A stretch of DNA of 64,000 nt from Pseudonocardia benzenivorans CB1190 (GCF_000196675.2 NC_015312.1:6898501-6962500), one strand, 5' to 3'. Shown: positions 53,469-62,023, counted from the first letter of the stretch. Program-made: numbers and translations. The notes: generated from the letters alone by a model not told the origin.

Positions 53469-53580
53469 AAAGCCGAGGTGAACAACCTAACTCGTGACGA
53501 GTCGGGCGCGCGCGGCGAGGCGGCGCCCCGAGGGTCGCGGCGGACGGACACAGCGGGACCCCGGCAGGGACCCGGCAGCA

Positions 53581-53613
53581 GGGACTCAGCAGGTACTCAG
53601 CAGGGACTCAGCA
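53581..53613. repeat. Three tandem 11-base repeats
   Basis: GGGACTCAGCA, GGTACTCAGCA and GGGACTCAGCA lie head to tail and cover the stop codon of the proline-rich membrane protein gene, whose stop is at 53608-53610. A weaker related stretch precedes them. Confidence 0.75.
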
Positions 53614-54726
53614 GGGGACGAAGGCGGTGATGGCGTAGCGCCGCGCGGTCGGGTTGGTCCACGTCACGGTGACCCTCCCGAGCTGCGGTCCGGCCGCGGC
53701 CGCCCAGGCACTCGTGCAGGTCCCGACGGTGTAGCTCTGCTGGCTCGTCATCGGCACGGCGTCGTGGGGGACGTCGGTGACGGGCACGGGGCCACCCCCG
53801 GAGGCCGCCCGCCGCTGCTGGATCGCGGTCACGGCGGCGGTGCAGTCGGCCGTCCCCGTCGCTGCCGCGAGCTGTGCCGCGGCGGCCGGGGACACGATGC
53901 GGCACACCGGCTCCGGGTCGGGAACCGGGCCCGAGATCGCCCGATCGAGCAGGGGGCCGACCTCCTGCGCGTTGGGCACGCCGCCCACGGTGGCCCGCAC
54001 CTCGTCGCCCGCGTGCGCCTCGATCTGCGCCTGCTGCTGCGTGATCTGGCCGGCCCGGACGCTGAACCCGACGAGCGAGACCGCGCACAGGACCGCGCCC
54101 ACAACGGCGAGCTCCGGGCGCGGCAGCCGCAGCAGCCCGACGAGCAGCACCCCGACGCTGAGCGCGAACGCCCACGCCCACGGGTTGGCGCTCGTCCAGA
54201 CGACGAGGGCGCCGACGAACACGACCCCCGCGACGTGCCACGTCCACCCCCGCAGCAGCCGGTCGAGCCGCAGCACCGACAGCAGGATCAGCGTCCCGAG
54301 CCCGATCGCGAACGGCGGCCACCACTGCGCGACGGGCCGGTCCGGGTCGAGCGTCGGCCAGAGGAAGAAGGGGATGAGCAGCAGCGCGGCGCCGGCGATG
54401 CCCACGCCGATCGCCAGCCGCCATCCCCGGGCCCGGATGCGCTGCCACGGGGTGGGCTTCGGGGGCTCCTGGGGTCGTGAGGGGTCCTGCGGAGGCGGGG
54501 GGACGGCGTGCCCGTGCGACTGCTGCTGCCACTGCTGGTAGTGCCACTGCTGGTCCTGCCAGTGGGGAGGCGGCGTGGCCCACGTGTCGACCCGACCCGG
54601 ATGTCCCGCGGGCTGCTGGTCGCCACGGAGCGCGGGTGGGTGGGCGAGGCCGTGGTCCGCGGGCTGCGGGTGCACCGGCGCGCCCTCGGGCTGCTCCGGG
54701 GGCTGGGGCGGGCGCGGCTCCTCCAT
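53608..54726 (-). CDS. Proline-rich integral membrane protein of unknown function
   Basis: A 372-residue protein. Residues 1-95 are Pro/Gln-rich and disordered; three or four helices follow ([68 protein letters not shown]), and the C-terminal part of about 150 residues is an extracytoplasmic domain with several cysteines (PVCRIV, GTADCTAAV, GTCTSAW, FVPC). Such domains are found in exported actinobacterial lipoprotein-like proteins. No function is proposed. ATG 54726 is the first start. Confidence 0.75.
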   Translation of the reverse strand: MEEPRPPQPPEQPEGAPVHPQPADHGLAHPPALRGDQQPAGHPGRVDTWATPPPHWQDQQWHYQQWQQQSHGHAVPPPPQDPSRPQEPPKPTPWQRIRARGWRLAIGVGIAGAALLLIPFFLWPTLDPDRPVAQWWPPFAIGLGTLILLSVLRLDRLLRGWTWHVAGVVFVGALVVWTSANPWAWAFALSVGVLLVGLLRLPRPELAVVGAVLCAVSLVGFSVRAGQITQQQAQIEAHAGDEVRATVGGVPNAQEVGPLLDRAISGPVPDPEPVCRIVSPAAAAQLAAATGTADCTAAVTAIQQRRAASGGGPVPVTDVPHDAVPMTSQQSYTVGTCTSAWAAAAGPQLGRVTVTWTNPTARRYAITAFVPC

Positions 54727-54818
54727 CGGCGGCCAGCCTACTTGTCGCGAACACCGCCGTCCGTGTCCTCGCCGACGCGCAGCGTCACGCTCCTTCCGAC
54801 GGACGCCCCGACCCCGGC

Positions 54819-54865
54819 CGCAACCTCACCGCTCCGATCCGCGCTCGGCCCGACCGTGAGGTTGC
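54819..54865. terminator. Hairpin, shared palindrome family copy 2
   Basis: CGCAACCTCAC (54819-54829) pairs with GTGAGGTTGCG (54855-54865) around a loop with CGGCCCGA. Stem core and loop heptamer match the hairpin at 42415-42464. It lies just downstream of the response-regulator gene on the minus strand and likely ends that transcript. Confidence 0.7.
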
Positions 54866-54879
54866 GCTCGGGGTGGGGG

Positions 54880-55485
54880 CTAGAGCCAGCCGTGGTCGCG
54901 GGCCAGCCGCGCGGCCTCGGAACGGCTGCCCGCCCCCAGCTTCTGCATCGCCGACGACAGGTAGTTGCGCACGGTGCCCGGGGAGAGGTGGACGCGGCGG
55001 GCGATGTCGTTGGCCGTGCCCGAGTCGTCGACGTTGCGCAGGACCTCCAGCTCGCGGTCGGTGAGCGGACAGTCCTCGCTGGTCAGGGCCGTCATGGCCA
55101 GGTCGGGGTCGACGTAGCGGCCGCCGCCGTGCACGCGCCGCACCACGTCGGCCAGCACGCTCGCCGGCGCACTCTTGGTGACGAAGCCCGCCGCCCCCGC
55201 GGCCAGCGCCCGGCGCAGCACCCCCGGGCGGGCGTGCCGTGTGAGGACGATGCAGCGCGTGCCCGGCTGGTTCTCCGCCACCCACTGGGCGACCTCGGCG
55301 CCGTCGCGGCCCGGCATCTCGACGTCGAGCACCGCGACGTCGGGCGCGTGCACGCGGATGACCTCGACGGCCTCGTCGCCCGTCGACGCCTCGGCGACGA
55401 TCCGCAGGTCGCCCTCCAGGCCGAGCAGGGCGCCGACCGCGCCACGGGTGAGCGCCTCGTCGTCGGCGAGCACGAGCGTGATCAC
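54880..55485 (-). CDS. NarL/LuxR-type response regulator
   Basis: A 201-residue regulator. The receiver domain has ADDEALTR (acidic pocket), the phospho-acceptor aspartate in DVAVLDVEMPG near residue 52, and TKSAPASVLADVV with the conserved Lys. The LuxR-type helix-turn-helix covers PLTDRELEVLRNVDDSGTANDIARRVHLSPGTVRNYLSSAMQKLG (described by its key parts, residues about 140-190). GTG 55485 overlaps the kinase stop. It likely acts at the palindrome in the kinase-ABC divergent region. Confidence 0.93.
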   Translation of the reverse strand: MITLVLADDEALTRGAVGALLGLEGDLRIVAEASTGDEAVEVIRVHAPDVAVLDVEMPGRDGAEVAQWVAENQPGTRCIVLTRHARPGVLRRALAAGAAGFVTKSAPASVLADVVRRVHGGGRYVDPDLAMTALTSEDCPLTDRELEVLRNVDDSGTANDIARRVHLSPGTVRNYLSSAMQKLGAGSRSEAARLARDHGWL

Positions 55486-56672
55486 GTCGTGGCCGACAGC
55501 GCGGCGGCGGGCAGGGACGCGTCGAGCCGGAAGGTGCCGTCGGGGCCGGGGCCCGCGTCCAGCCGGCCGGCGTGCTCGTCGAGGTAGCGGCCGAGCGCGA
55601 CGAGCCCGGTGCCGGTCTCGTCGGCCGCGGCCCCGGCGGACACCCCGTCGTTGACGACGCGCAGGTGCGTTGCACCGCCCTCGACCTGGATCTCGATCGT
55701 GCAGCGGCGCGGCTGGGCGTGGCGCAGGACGTTCGTCATCGCCTCGCGCAGCACCCGGCCGAGGACACCACGGGCCGGCCCGGCCACCGTCGCCGGGTCC
55801 CCGCGCACGACCAGATGCACCCCCGCCGACTCCAGGACGGCCCGCGCCCCGGCGAGCTCCGTCGCCAGATCGGTCGTACGGGTCTCCCGCACCAGCGCGC
55901 GCACCTCGGACAACGACTGCCGCGCGACGCGCTGCACGTCCTCTAGCTCGGCCTTGGAGCGGGCGGCGTCGACGTCCATGAGCCGCGTCGCCAACTCGCT
56001 CTTGAACGCCACGACCTCGAGGGCGTGACCGAGGATGTCGTGCAGGTCGTCGGACAGCCGGAGCCGCTCGCGGGCGGTCGCGAGCTCGGCGGCGACCCGG
56101 CGCGACTCGTCGAGGTCGGTCACGGCCTTGAGCCACCACAGCCGTTCGACGTCGACGCACCACATGATGCCGACGTAGAACGCCGCCAGGCCGGGCGCGA
56201 TCCACGTCGGTGCCGGGAACGGGTAGACGGTGTTCGCGCTGATCAGCCAGCCGAAGCCGAACACGGCGGCCGTCGCCGCGGCGACAATGCCCACGCTGGG
56301 CCACAGCCGGCCGCCGGACACGACGTCGCCCAACAGCACCCCGCTGACCAGCGCCCAGGTGAACCCGACGAACGACGATGCGACCCCGACCAGCGCCAGC
56401 GCCAGCGCGACGGCGAGCGCCACGGCGACGAACCACGGCTCGGCGGGCCTGCCCAGCGACCGGACGTGCTGGCGGATCCGGTGGACGTGCAGCGCGAACG
56501 CGACGACGTAGAGCGTCAGCAGGATCGCGGCGTACGGCGCGGCGGGCAGCCCCGACCAGATCATCGACGCGGGCACGAACAGCAGCCACGCGACGGTGAT
56601 GACCATCCCGATGACGCCGAAGCGCCGGGCGGCCCGCACGCGCCGCTCCTCGGCGCCGCTCAGCGCGTCCAC
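55482..56672 (-). CDS. Sensor histidine kinase (HisKA_3, DesK/LiaS-like)
   Basis: A 396-residue kinase. Six membrane helices in the first 165 residues sense an envelope signal. The dimerisation and phosphorylation site is DDLHDILGHALEVVAFKSELA near residue 210, the HisKA_3 motif with its phospho-accepting histidine. The ATPase domain has REAMTNVLRHAQPRRC (N box) near residue 310 and a GTGLVALGRYLDEHAG (G box) near residue 360. It overlaps the response regulator by four bases and faces the ABC exporter genes. Confidence 0.92.
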   Translation of the reverse strand: MDALSGAEERRVRAARRFGVIGMVITVAWLLFVPASMIWSGLPAAPYAAILLTLYVVAFALHVHRIRQHVRSLGRPAEPWFVAVALAVALALALVGVASSFVGFTWALVSGVLLGDVVSGGRLWPSVGIVAAATAAVFGFGWLISANTVYPFPAPTWIAPGLAAFYVGIMWCVDVERLWWLKAVTDLDESRRVAAELATARERLRLSDDLHDILGHALEVVAFKSELATRLMDVDAARSKAELEDVQRVARQSLSEVRALVRETRTTDLATELAGARAVLESAGVHLVVRGDPATVAGPARGVLGRVLREAMTNVLRHAQPRRCTIEIQVEGGATHLRVVNDGVSAGAAADETGTGLVALGRYLDEHAGRLDAGPGPDGTFRLDASLPAAALSATT

Positions 56673-56699
56673 CCCCGAACCGTAACCGAGAACCCGAGG

Positions 56700-56711
56700 T
56701 GACAGCTGTCA
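56700..56711. promoter_or_regulatory. Perfect 12-base palindrome TGACAGCTGTCA
   Basis: Lies 28 bases upstream of the histidine-kinase start and 82 bases upstream of the ABC ATPase start. A dimeric regulator, most likely the NarL-type protein of the same locus, could bind here and drive both operons. Confidence 0.6.
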
Positions 56712-56793
56712 TCAGATCGCGGACGTGGTGTCACCGCGGCCGATGACCGTCGTGACTACCGGTGACGGGGCCGCACCCGGCACCGTCGACGGC

Positions 56794-57780
56794 ATGACAC
56801 AGACGACCACCCGGCAGGCGGAGCACACCGCCACTGCGCGGGCATCGGCCGTCGAGGTCCGGGGGCTGCAGGTCGCGTACGGCGACTTCGAGGCCGTCCG
56901 CGGGATCGACCTCGACGTCCGGACCGGTGAGGTGTTCGCCCTGCTCGGCACGAACGGTGCCGGCAAGACGACGACCCTGGAGGTGATCGAGGGCTTCGGC
57001 ACCCGCTGCGGCGGGAGCGTCTCGGTCCTCGGCATGGACCCGGCGACGCAGCGCCACGCGCTGACCCGCCGGATGGGCATCCAGCTGCAGGAGGGCGGGT
57101 TCGTCGACGAGCTGACCGTCGGCGAGACGCTGTCGCTCTGGCAGCGGTTGTCCGATCGGCCGGACCGCGTCGAGCGGCTGCTCGACCGGTTCGACCTGGC
57201 GCGGCGCCGCGACACGCCGGCGTCGAAGCTGTCCGGCGGGGAGAAGCGTCGGCTCGACCTGGCTCTGGCGGTGTGGGGGTCGCCAGAGCTGGTCGTGCTC
57301 GACGAGCCGACGACAGGCCTCGACCCGGAGTCGCGGCGCCGCACGTGGGACGCGATCCAGGAGCTGCAGGAGGCGGGCCGCACGGTCCTGCTGACCACGC
57401 ACTACCTGGAGGAGGCCGAGGCACTGGCCGACCGCGTCGCGATCATGCACGAGGGCCGCGTCGCGGTGTCCGGGACGCTCGCGGAGATTCTCGCGACGCG
57501 CCCGGCGGGCTTCTCCGCGGTGCTGCCGGCCGACGCGCCGACGGACCTCCCACGGTTCGCGGGCAGCACCGAGATCGGCGGGGGCCGGCTCTCCGTGCGC
57601 ACGACCGAGCTGCAGGCCGATCTGACGGCGTTCCTGGGTTGGGCGGCCGGCCGGGGGGTCCGGCTGTCGGACCTGCGTGCGGCGCCCGCGTCGCTCGCGG
57701 ACATCTACCACGCGGTGCGCACCGAGACCGGGACGACGGCCGCGCGCACCGGGACCGACACGACGGAGGTGGCCCGATGA
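56794..57780 (+). CDS. ABC transporter ATP-binding protein (multidrug/lantibiotic exporter type)
   Basis: A 328-residue ATPase of the DrrA/NatA type that energises export of a drug or peptide. Walker A is GTNGAGKTT near residue 55, the Q loop is QLQEGGF, the signature is KLSGGEKRRLDLAL, and Walker B is LVVLDEPTTGLDP; the switch histidine is in TTHYLEEAEAL. ATG 56794 was preferred because the longer frame adds only unconserved residues. The permease start overlaps its stop in an ATGA junction. Regulation by the adjacent two-component system is likely. Confidence 0.93.
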   Translation: MTQTTTRQAEHTATARASAVEVRGLQVAYGDFEAVRGIDLDVRTGEVFALLGTNGAGKTTTLEVIEGFGTRCGGSVSVLGMDPATQRHALTRRMGIQLQEGGFVDELTVGETLSLWQRLSDRPDRVERLLDRFDLARRRDTPASKLSGGEKRRLDLALAVWGSPELVVLDEPTTGLDPESRRRTWDAIQELQEAGRTVLLTTHYLEEAEALADRVAIMHEGRVAVSGTLAEILATRPAGFSAVLPADAPTDLPRFAGSTEIGGGRLSVRTTELQADLTAFLGWAAGRGVRLSDLRAAPASLADIYHAVRTETGTTAARTGTDTTEVAR

Positions 57781-58544
57781 CCACGGCGCTGGCGGGAACG
57801 GGTCCCGCGCAGAAGGTCACGGCGTTGGCGGGCACGGAGCTCACGCTCGTCGTCCGCAACCGGACGCTGGCGGTGTCGTCGGTACTGCTCCCGATCGCAC
57901 TGGGGGTGTTCTGGGCGTTCTCCCTCGGTCACGGGCCCGAGGTGTGGCCCATGGTGGTGGCGCTGCAGGTCGCCGTCACGCTCGGGATGGGCCTGTACGT
58001 GACGGGGACCCAGACACTGGTCGCCCGGCGGCACGCCCGGGTCCTGCAGCGCCTGCGCACGAGCGGGATCTCCGACGGGGGCCTGCTGCTGGCGACGCTG
58101 ACCCCGGCGCTGGCGATCGCACTCGCCCAGCTCGTGATCTTCGCGGTCATCGACGTGGTCATCGGGGACCAGGTGCCGTCGAACTGGCCGGCGCTCGTCG
58201 CGCTGGTGCTCGGCGGGATCGCGCTGATGGTCGGCGCGGCGCTGGCGACGAGCGTCGTGACCCCGACGCCCGAGCGCGCCCAGATCACGACGCTGCCGAT
58301 GGTCTTCCTGATGCTGGGCGCCGCGATCGCGATGGTGCTCATCCCCGCGACGGGCTGGCTGCAGGCGCTGCTGCTCGTCCCGGGCGCGGGCGTCGGGATG
58401 CTGGTGCGGCTGATGTTCGGCGGCGAGGTCGGCCTCGGCCCCACCCTGGGCACCATCGCCGCGACCGCGTCGCTGCTGGTCTGGGCGGCGGTGTTCATCC
58501 GGCTCGCCGCGCACCGCTTCCGCTGGGACCCGCGCAACGGCTGA
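57777..58544 (+). CDS. ABC transporter permease (ABC-2 type)
   Basis: A 255-residue permease with six membrane helices, among them VLLPIALGVFWAFSLG, VVALQVAVTLGMGLYV, ALAIALAQLVIFAVIDVVIG, LVALVLGGIALMVGAAL, FLMLGAAIAMVLIP and ASLLVWAAVFIRLA. Its cytosolic LVARRHARVLQRLRTSGIS segment after helix 2 is the coupling helix typical of DrrB-like proteins. Together with the ATPase it makes a two-gene exporter like those of LiaRS/DesKR-linked bacitracin or drug stress loci. Substrate unknown. Confidence 0.9.
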   Translation: MTTALAGTGPAQKVTALAGTELTLVVRNRTLAVSSVLLPIALGVFWAFSLGHGPEVWPMVVALQVAVTLGMGLYVTGTQTLVARRHARVLQRLRTSGISDGGLLLATLTPALAIALAQLVIFAVIDVVIGDQVPSNWPALVALVLGGIALMVGAALATSVVTPTPERAQITTLPMVFLMLGAAIAMVLIPATGWLQALLLVPGAGVGMLVRLMFGGEVGLGPTLGTIAATASLLVWAAVFIRLAAHRFRWDPRNG

Positions 58545-58567
58545 CCCCGCACGGGCCTGCCGGCGGG

Positions 58568-59149
58568 TCAGCGCCGGGTGTCGGCCCGGTGGAAGTTCAG
58601 ATGCGCCCGCGACGGCGTCGGACCGCGTTGCCCCTGGTAGCGCGAGCCGACGCCGTCGCTGCCGTACGGGCGCTCGGCGGGGCTGGAGAGCCGGAACAGG
58701 CACAGCTGCCCGATCTTCATGCCCGGCCACAGAGTGATCGGCAGGTTCGCGACGTTGGACAGCTCCAGCGTGATGTGGCCGGTGAAGCCGGGGTCGATGA
58801 AGCCCGCGGTGGAGTGCGTCAGCAGGCCGAGCCGGCCCAGGCTCGACTTGCCCTCGAGCCGGCCGGCGAGGTCGTCGGGCAGGGTCACGCCCTCGAACGT
58901 GGACCCCAGCACGAACTCCCCGGGGTGCAGCACGAACGGGTCGTCGCCCGCGGTCTCGATCGGCGTCGTCAGCTCGTCCTGCTGCTCACGCGGGTCGATG
59001 TGGGTGTACTTCGAGTTCTGGAAGACCCGGAAGAAGCGATCGAGGCGCACGTCGATGCTCGACGGCTGCAGCATCCCCGAGTCCCAGGGATCGAGGACCA
59101 GCCGCCCGGAGTCGATCTCCTTGCGCAGGTCACCGTCGGAGAGCAGCAC
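58568..59149 (-). CDS. dcd: dCTP deaminase (probably bifunctional dCTP deaminase/dUTPase)
   Basis: Makes dUMP, or dUTP, from dCTP for thymidylate synthesis. The 193 residues contain [53 protein letters not shown] and [41 protein letters not shown], all highly similar to the M. tuberculosis enzyme, which is bifunctional; the final [11 protein letters not shown] is the nucleotide-binding tail. It starts ATG 59149 and is alone on the minus strand between the ABC permease (convergent, 23 bases away) and the epimerase-like gene. Confidence 0.95.
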   Translation of the reverse strand: MLLSDGDLRKEIDSGRLVLDPWDSGMLQPSSIDVRLDRFFRVFQNSKYTHIDPREQQDELTTPIETAGDDPFVLHPGEFVLGSTFEGVTLPDDLAGRLEGKSSLGRLGLLTHSTAGFIDPGFTGHITLELSNVANLPITLWPGMKIGQLCLFRLSSPAERPYGSDGVGSRYQGQRGPTPSRAHLNFHRADTRR

Positions 59150-59198
59150 CGGCGGGTTCCTCCCGGGGTGTCGACGACCGGACCCCCGCCACCCTATG

Positions 59199-60317
59199 TC
59201 ACACGTCCGACGACCTCGGGGCGACCTGCGGGAACGGGCACAGCCCGAACATCCACGCGACCGCCGCCTCGGCCCGCTGCGCCTCCTTGCCGTCGTGCCG
59301 CGACGGCACGGGACGGGGGTCGACGTCGAGGATGCGCCAGACGTCGTCGAGGACGTTGCGGCGTGGGACGGAGCGGATCGAGTCGCCGGGATGCGGGACG
59401 TGCGGCCCGTCGACCAGCACCGCAGGCGTCCCGAGGCCCGGCGAGTCGCGGACGAGCTCGGAGTCGTCGGAGATCAGCACCTCGGCCGCCGCCACCAGGT
59501 GCACCAGGTCGCCCAGCTCCACGTGCGGCACGACGACCGCGCGCCCGTGCCGGGCCAGGTCCTCGGCGGGCCCGGACCCGCACAGGTCGCCGAACAGCAC
59601 GACCTCCAGGTCGTCGTCGCGCGCGAGCAGCGCCGGCAGGTCGCCGACGACCTCGGTCGATCCCGGACCGTCCAGGCCGGCGACGACGAGGCGCGCCGTG
59701 CCGCGCGAGACCCGGGCGACGAGGTCGGCGAAGCGGGGGTCCACGGGAGGCCGGTTCGCCCCGACCGTGTCGCCCACCTGCAGGACGTTCGGCCCCAGCG
59801 GGCTGCCGATCGCAGGACCGCCCGCCGTCAGGAACAGCGACGCGAGCTGCCCGATGATCCGCCGGTTCGCCTCCTCGGGGAACGGGCAGAGCAGGTCGTC
59901 GGTCGCGACCCCCGCCTGCAGGTGCACGACCGGGATCAGCCGCCAGAACGCGACCTGGGCGGCGACCACGGCCGTCATGCCCCCGCCGTGGATCATGATC
60001 GCCGACGGGTCCTGGTCGACCAGCAGCGCGTCGAGCCGGGCCATGAGCGACGCCGCGATCGCCGCGGGCGTGTGCCCCGGCGGCTCGTGCTGCAGCAGCG
60101 TGATGTCGGGTGCGACGCCGAGCTCCTCGAACGCGTCGTGGATCGTCATCGGGTCCGGCCCGGTGGCCACCGTGAGCCCACGGATCCGGTCGGCCTGCGC
60201 GATCGCGGTGGCGACGGGCGCGAGGCGCGCGACCTCGGGGCGACTCCCGGCGATCAGGAGCACGTCGTGCTCGTGGTCGTCGGGAAGCTCACCGATGAGC
60301 CTCTCGAATCCCGTCAT
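59199..60317 (-). CDS. UDP-N-acetylglucosamine 2-epimerase-fold protein, catalytic residues apparently lost
   Basis: A 372-residue GT-B fold protein aligned to WecB-type epimerases: [11 protein letters not shown] near residue 25, [22 protein letters not shown] near residue 132 and [18 protein letters not shown] near the C terminus. Against E. coli WecB, Asp95 (HGDTTT) is replaced by Gly112 in HGGGMT, Glu117 (HVEAG) by Gln134 in HLQAG, and the His213 segment (HRRES) by LDGPG; only the Glu131-type PEEANR is kept. It is probably not a working epimerase; it might bind UDP-sugar as a sensor or hydrolase. ATG 60317 has AAGGAA seven bases upstream. Confidence 0.85.
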   Translation of the reverse strand: MTGFERLIGELPDDHEHDVLLIAGSRPEVARLAPVATAIAQADRIRGLTVATGPDPMTIHDAFEELGVAPDITLLQHEPPGHTPAAIAASLMARLDALLVDQDPSAIMIHGGGMTAVVAAQVAFWRLIPVVHLQAGVATDDLLCPFPEEANRRIIGQLASLFLTAGGPAIGSPLGPNVLQVGDTVGANRPPVDPRFADLVARVSRGTARLVVAGLDGPGSTEVVGDLPALLARDDDLEVVLFGDLCGSGPAEDLARHGRAVVVPHVELGDLVHLVAAAEVLISDDSELVRDSPGLGTPAVLVDGPHVPHPGDSIRSVPRRNVLDDVWRILDVDPRPVPSRHDGKEAQRAEAAVAWMFGLCPFPQVAPRSSDV

Positions 60318-60504
60318 GCCCGTTCCTTCGCTGCGGGGAGCTGACATCCGGGGGCCGCGGCGCCACGTTCCCCGGTCGGACGCAGTGTGGAACACCCGAG
60401 CGCGAGACGTCGAGCGGATCCGAACAGTCCGTGCGGATCCCGGCCCGAAACACCCCGATGGCCCGCAGCCGGGTGGACCATTCAATGACCGAGGGTGACG
60501 ATGC

Positions 60505-60510
60505 TAGAGT
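60505..60510 (+). promoter_or_regulatory. -10 box of the tRNA-Gly gene
   Basis: TAGAGT lies 13 bases before the tRNA 5' end and fits the TANNNT -10 pattern. No strong -35 box is visible. Confidence 0.5.
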
Positions 60511-60523
60511 GATCGCACGCCAT

Positions 60524-60594
60524 GCGGATGTAGTTCAATGGTAGAACATCAGCTTCCCAAGCTGAATACGCGGGTTCGATTCCCGTCATCCGCT
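60524..60594 (+). tRNA. tRNA-Gly (anticodon CCC)
   Basis: 71-base cloverleaf. The acceptor stem GCGGATG (60524-60530) pairs with CATCCGC (60587-60593), followed by discriminator T. The anticodon stem TCAGC/GCTGA encloses the loop TTCCCAA, with anticodon CCC for GGG codons. The T arm is CGGG-TTCGATT-CCCG. CCA is not encoded. A hairpin follows. Confidence 0.97.
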
Positions 60595-60600
60595 CTCACG

Positions 60601-60645
60601 CGAAGGCCCAGCTCAGACGGTGTCCACACCGGAGCGGGGCCTTCG
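60601..60645 (+). terminator. Hairpin after tRNA-Gly
   Basis: CGAAGGCCC (60601-60609) pairs with GGGCCTTCG (60637-60645), with a GGTGTCCACACC mini-hairpin in the loop. It begins seven bases after the tRNA end and likely terminates the tRNA transcript. Confidence 0.7.
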
Positions 60646-60898
60646 TCGTTCGGTGATCCACCCACCGCGCGGGCCAGCCGGCCGACCGGAACACGGGCGT
60701 CCGCAGCGCCGTCCTCGTCGTCGCCGTCGGCGACCGGGCTACCCGCTGCCGGCGCTCGGATCCGGCGGTCGGCCTCGCTCCTCGCCCGCTGATGATCAGC
60801 GCAGCGCGCACGTCGGCCGTCGCACCCAGGCCGTCGTCCCACGCTGCGGGGTCGGCCCGGAGCCGGGCGAGCTCGTCGAGCCGGCCGAGGTCGGGAAC
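60646..60898. other. Intergenic region after the tRNA terminator
   Basis: About 250 bases between the tRNA terminator and the 3' end of the monooxygenase gene. No gene, recognised RNA or attachment-site duplication is seen; open frames here are composition artefacts. Confidence 0.55.
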
Positions 60899-61978
60899 TC
60901 AGCTGCCGACGGGCCCGCCGGCGAAGAAGCGCGTCATGTCGGCCGCGGCCGTCGGGCCGAGCATCATCGACTCCACCGCGGCGCACCTCGCCGCGATCGG
61001 GGCCGTGCGCGCGAACATCTCCTGCTCGTAGCGGCGGATCGCGGCGTCGGGATCGGTCCGGTGCGCGGCGATCGCCAGGCCGAGCTCGAGCGCGTCGAGC
61101 ATCGCCTGGTTGGCACCCTCGCCCACGGACGGCATGAGGTGCGCGGCATCGCCGAGCAGCGTGACGCAGGGCTGCGGCGCCCAGGTCAGCCCCACCGGCA
61201 GCACGGCGTGCGACCGTCTGACGACGGGCCCTTCCGCCGCGTCGGCCAGGGCCGTCACCGTCGACGACCAGCCCGCGGTCGGGTCCGGCCCGTCGCGGTC
61301 GGCCCGCAGCGAGAGGTGGACGCGCACCGTCCCGTCGGCAGCGCGTTGACCTGAGAGGACGACGCCGTCGCCGATCACCCACAGCGACCCGCGCCCGACG
61401 AGATCCGCCGCAGGATGGTCGGCCGCGACGGCGCCGAGGTCGATCCCGATCTTGCCCGACGGCTGCGGTACGGCGTCCGTGAGCAGCGGACGGACCCGCG
61501 ACCACGCGCCGTCGGCGCCGACGAGGACGTCGCAGCCGGCGGTGGTCCCGTCGGCGAAGGTGAGTCTCGGTGTGCCGTCGGGCCGGGTGTCGGCGCGGTC
61601 GAGGCGGTGACCCCACACGACCGTGCCGGCGGGCAGCGAGTCGAGCAGCAGGTCGCGCAGCCCGGTCCGCTCGACCTCAGGCCGAGCCATGTCGTCGGCA
61701 CTGGTGTGCTCGACCAGCACCGCGCCGGTGGGGTCGAGTATCCGCAGGTCCTGGCCCTCAGGACGGGCGACGGCGCGGAACTGCCGCTCCAGCCCCGCCT
61801 CCCGCAACGCCCGCTGACCGGACTCGGGATGCAGGTCGAGGCTGCCGCCCTGCGGCCGGGCGGTCGGCGACGGATCGGCCTCGAGGACGGTCGCCGCGAT
61901 GCCGTGCCGGTGCAGGACCCTGGCCAGGACCAGCCCACCCGGGCCGCCACCGACGATCGCGATGCGCATGTCCGTCAC
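60899..61978 (-). CDS. FAD-dependent monooxygenase (PHBH/TetX-like)
   Basis: Class A flavoprotein monooxygenase of 359 residues that hydroxylates an aromatic or tetracycline-like compound with NAD(P)H. The FAD-binding motif GGGPGGLVLARVL starts near residue 10, the DG motif is VGADGAWSRVRP near 170 and the GD motif is LLGDAAHLMPSVGEGANQAMLDAL near 285. GTG 61978, not the ATG at 61969, is chosen because AGGAGG lies five bases upstream of it. It diverges from a TetR regulator across two tandem palindromes and so is probably inducible by its own substrate, perhaps an antibiotic. Confidence 0.9.
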   Translation of the reverse strand: MTDMRIAIVGGGPGGLVLARVLHRHGIAATVLEADPSPTARPQGGSLDLHPESGQRALREAGLERQFRAVARPEGQDLRILDPTGAVLVEHTSADDMARPEVERTGLRDLLLDSLPAGTVVWGHRLDRADTRPDGTPRLTFADGTTAGCDVLVGADGAWSRVRPLLTDAVPQPSGKIGIDLGAVAADHPAADLVGRGSLWVIGDGVVLSGQRAADGTVRVHLSLRADRDGPDPTAGWSSTVTALADAAEGPVVRRSHAVLPVGLTWAPQPCVTLLGDAAHLMPSVGEGANQAMLDALELGLAIAAHRTDPDAAIRRYEQEMFARTAPIAARCAAVESMMLGPTAAADMTRFFAGGPVGS

Positions 61979-61991
61979 GGTGCCTCCTCGT

Positions 61992-62006
61992 CGATACGGT
62001 GTATCG
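61992..62006. promoter_or_regulatory. TetR operator, copy 1
   Basis: CGATAC-GGT-GTATCG, perfect 6-base arms, in the divergent region between the monooxygenase and the TetR gene. Its centre is 17 bases from that of copy 2. Confidence 0.85.
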
Positions 62007-62008
62007 CA

Positions 62009-62023
62009 CGATACGCTGTATCG
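62009..62023. promoter_or_regulatory. TetR operator, copy 2
   Basis: CGATAC-GCT-GTATCG, perfect 6-base arms, ending on the base before the GTG start of the TetR gene. It also contains TACGCT, a possible -10 box of a leaderless transcript, so the repressor would block its own promoter. Confidence 0.85.

Noticed and set aside
60524-60898. tRNA-Gly as an integration site of a genomic island
   Set aside because: No integrase gene and no repeated copy of the tRNA 3' end were seen in the window.
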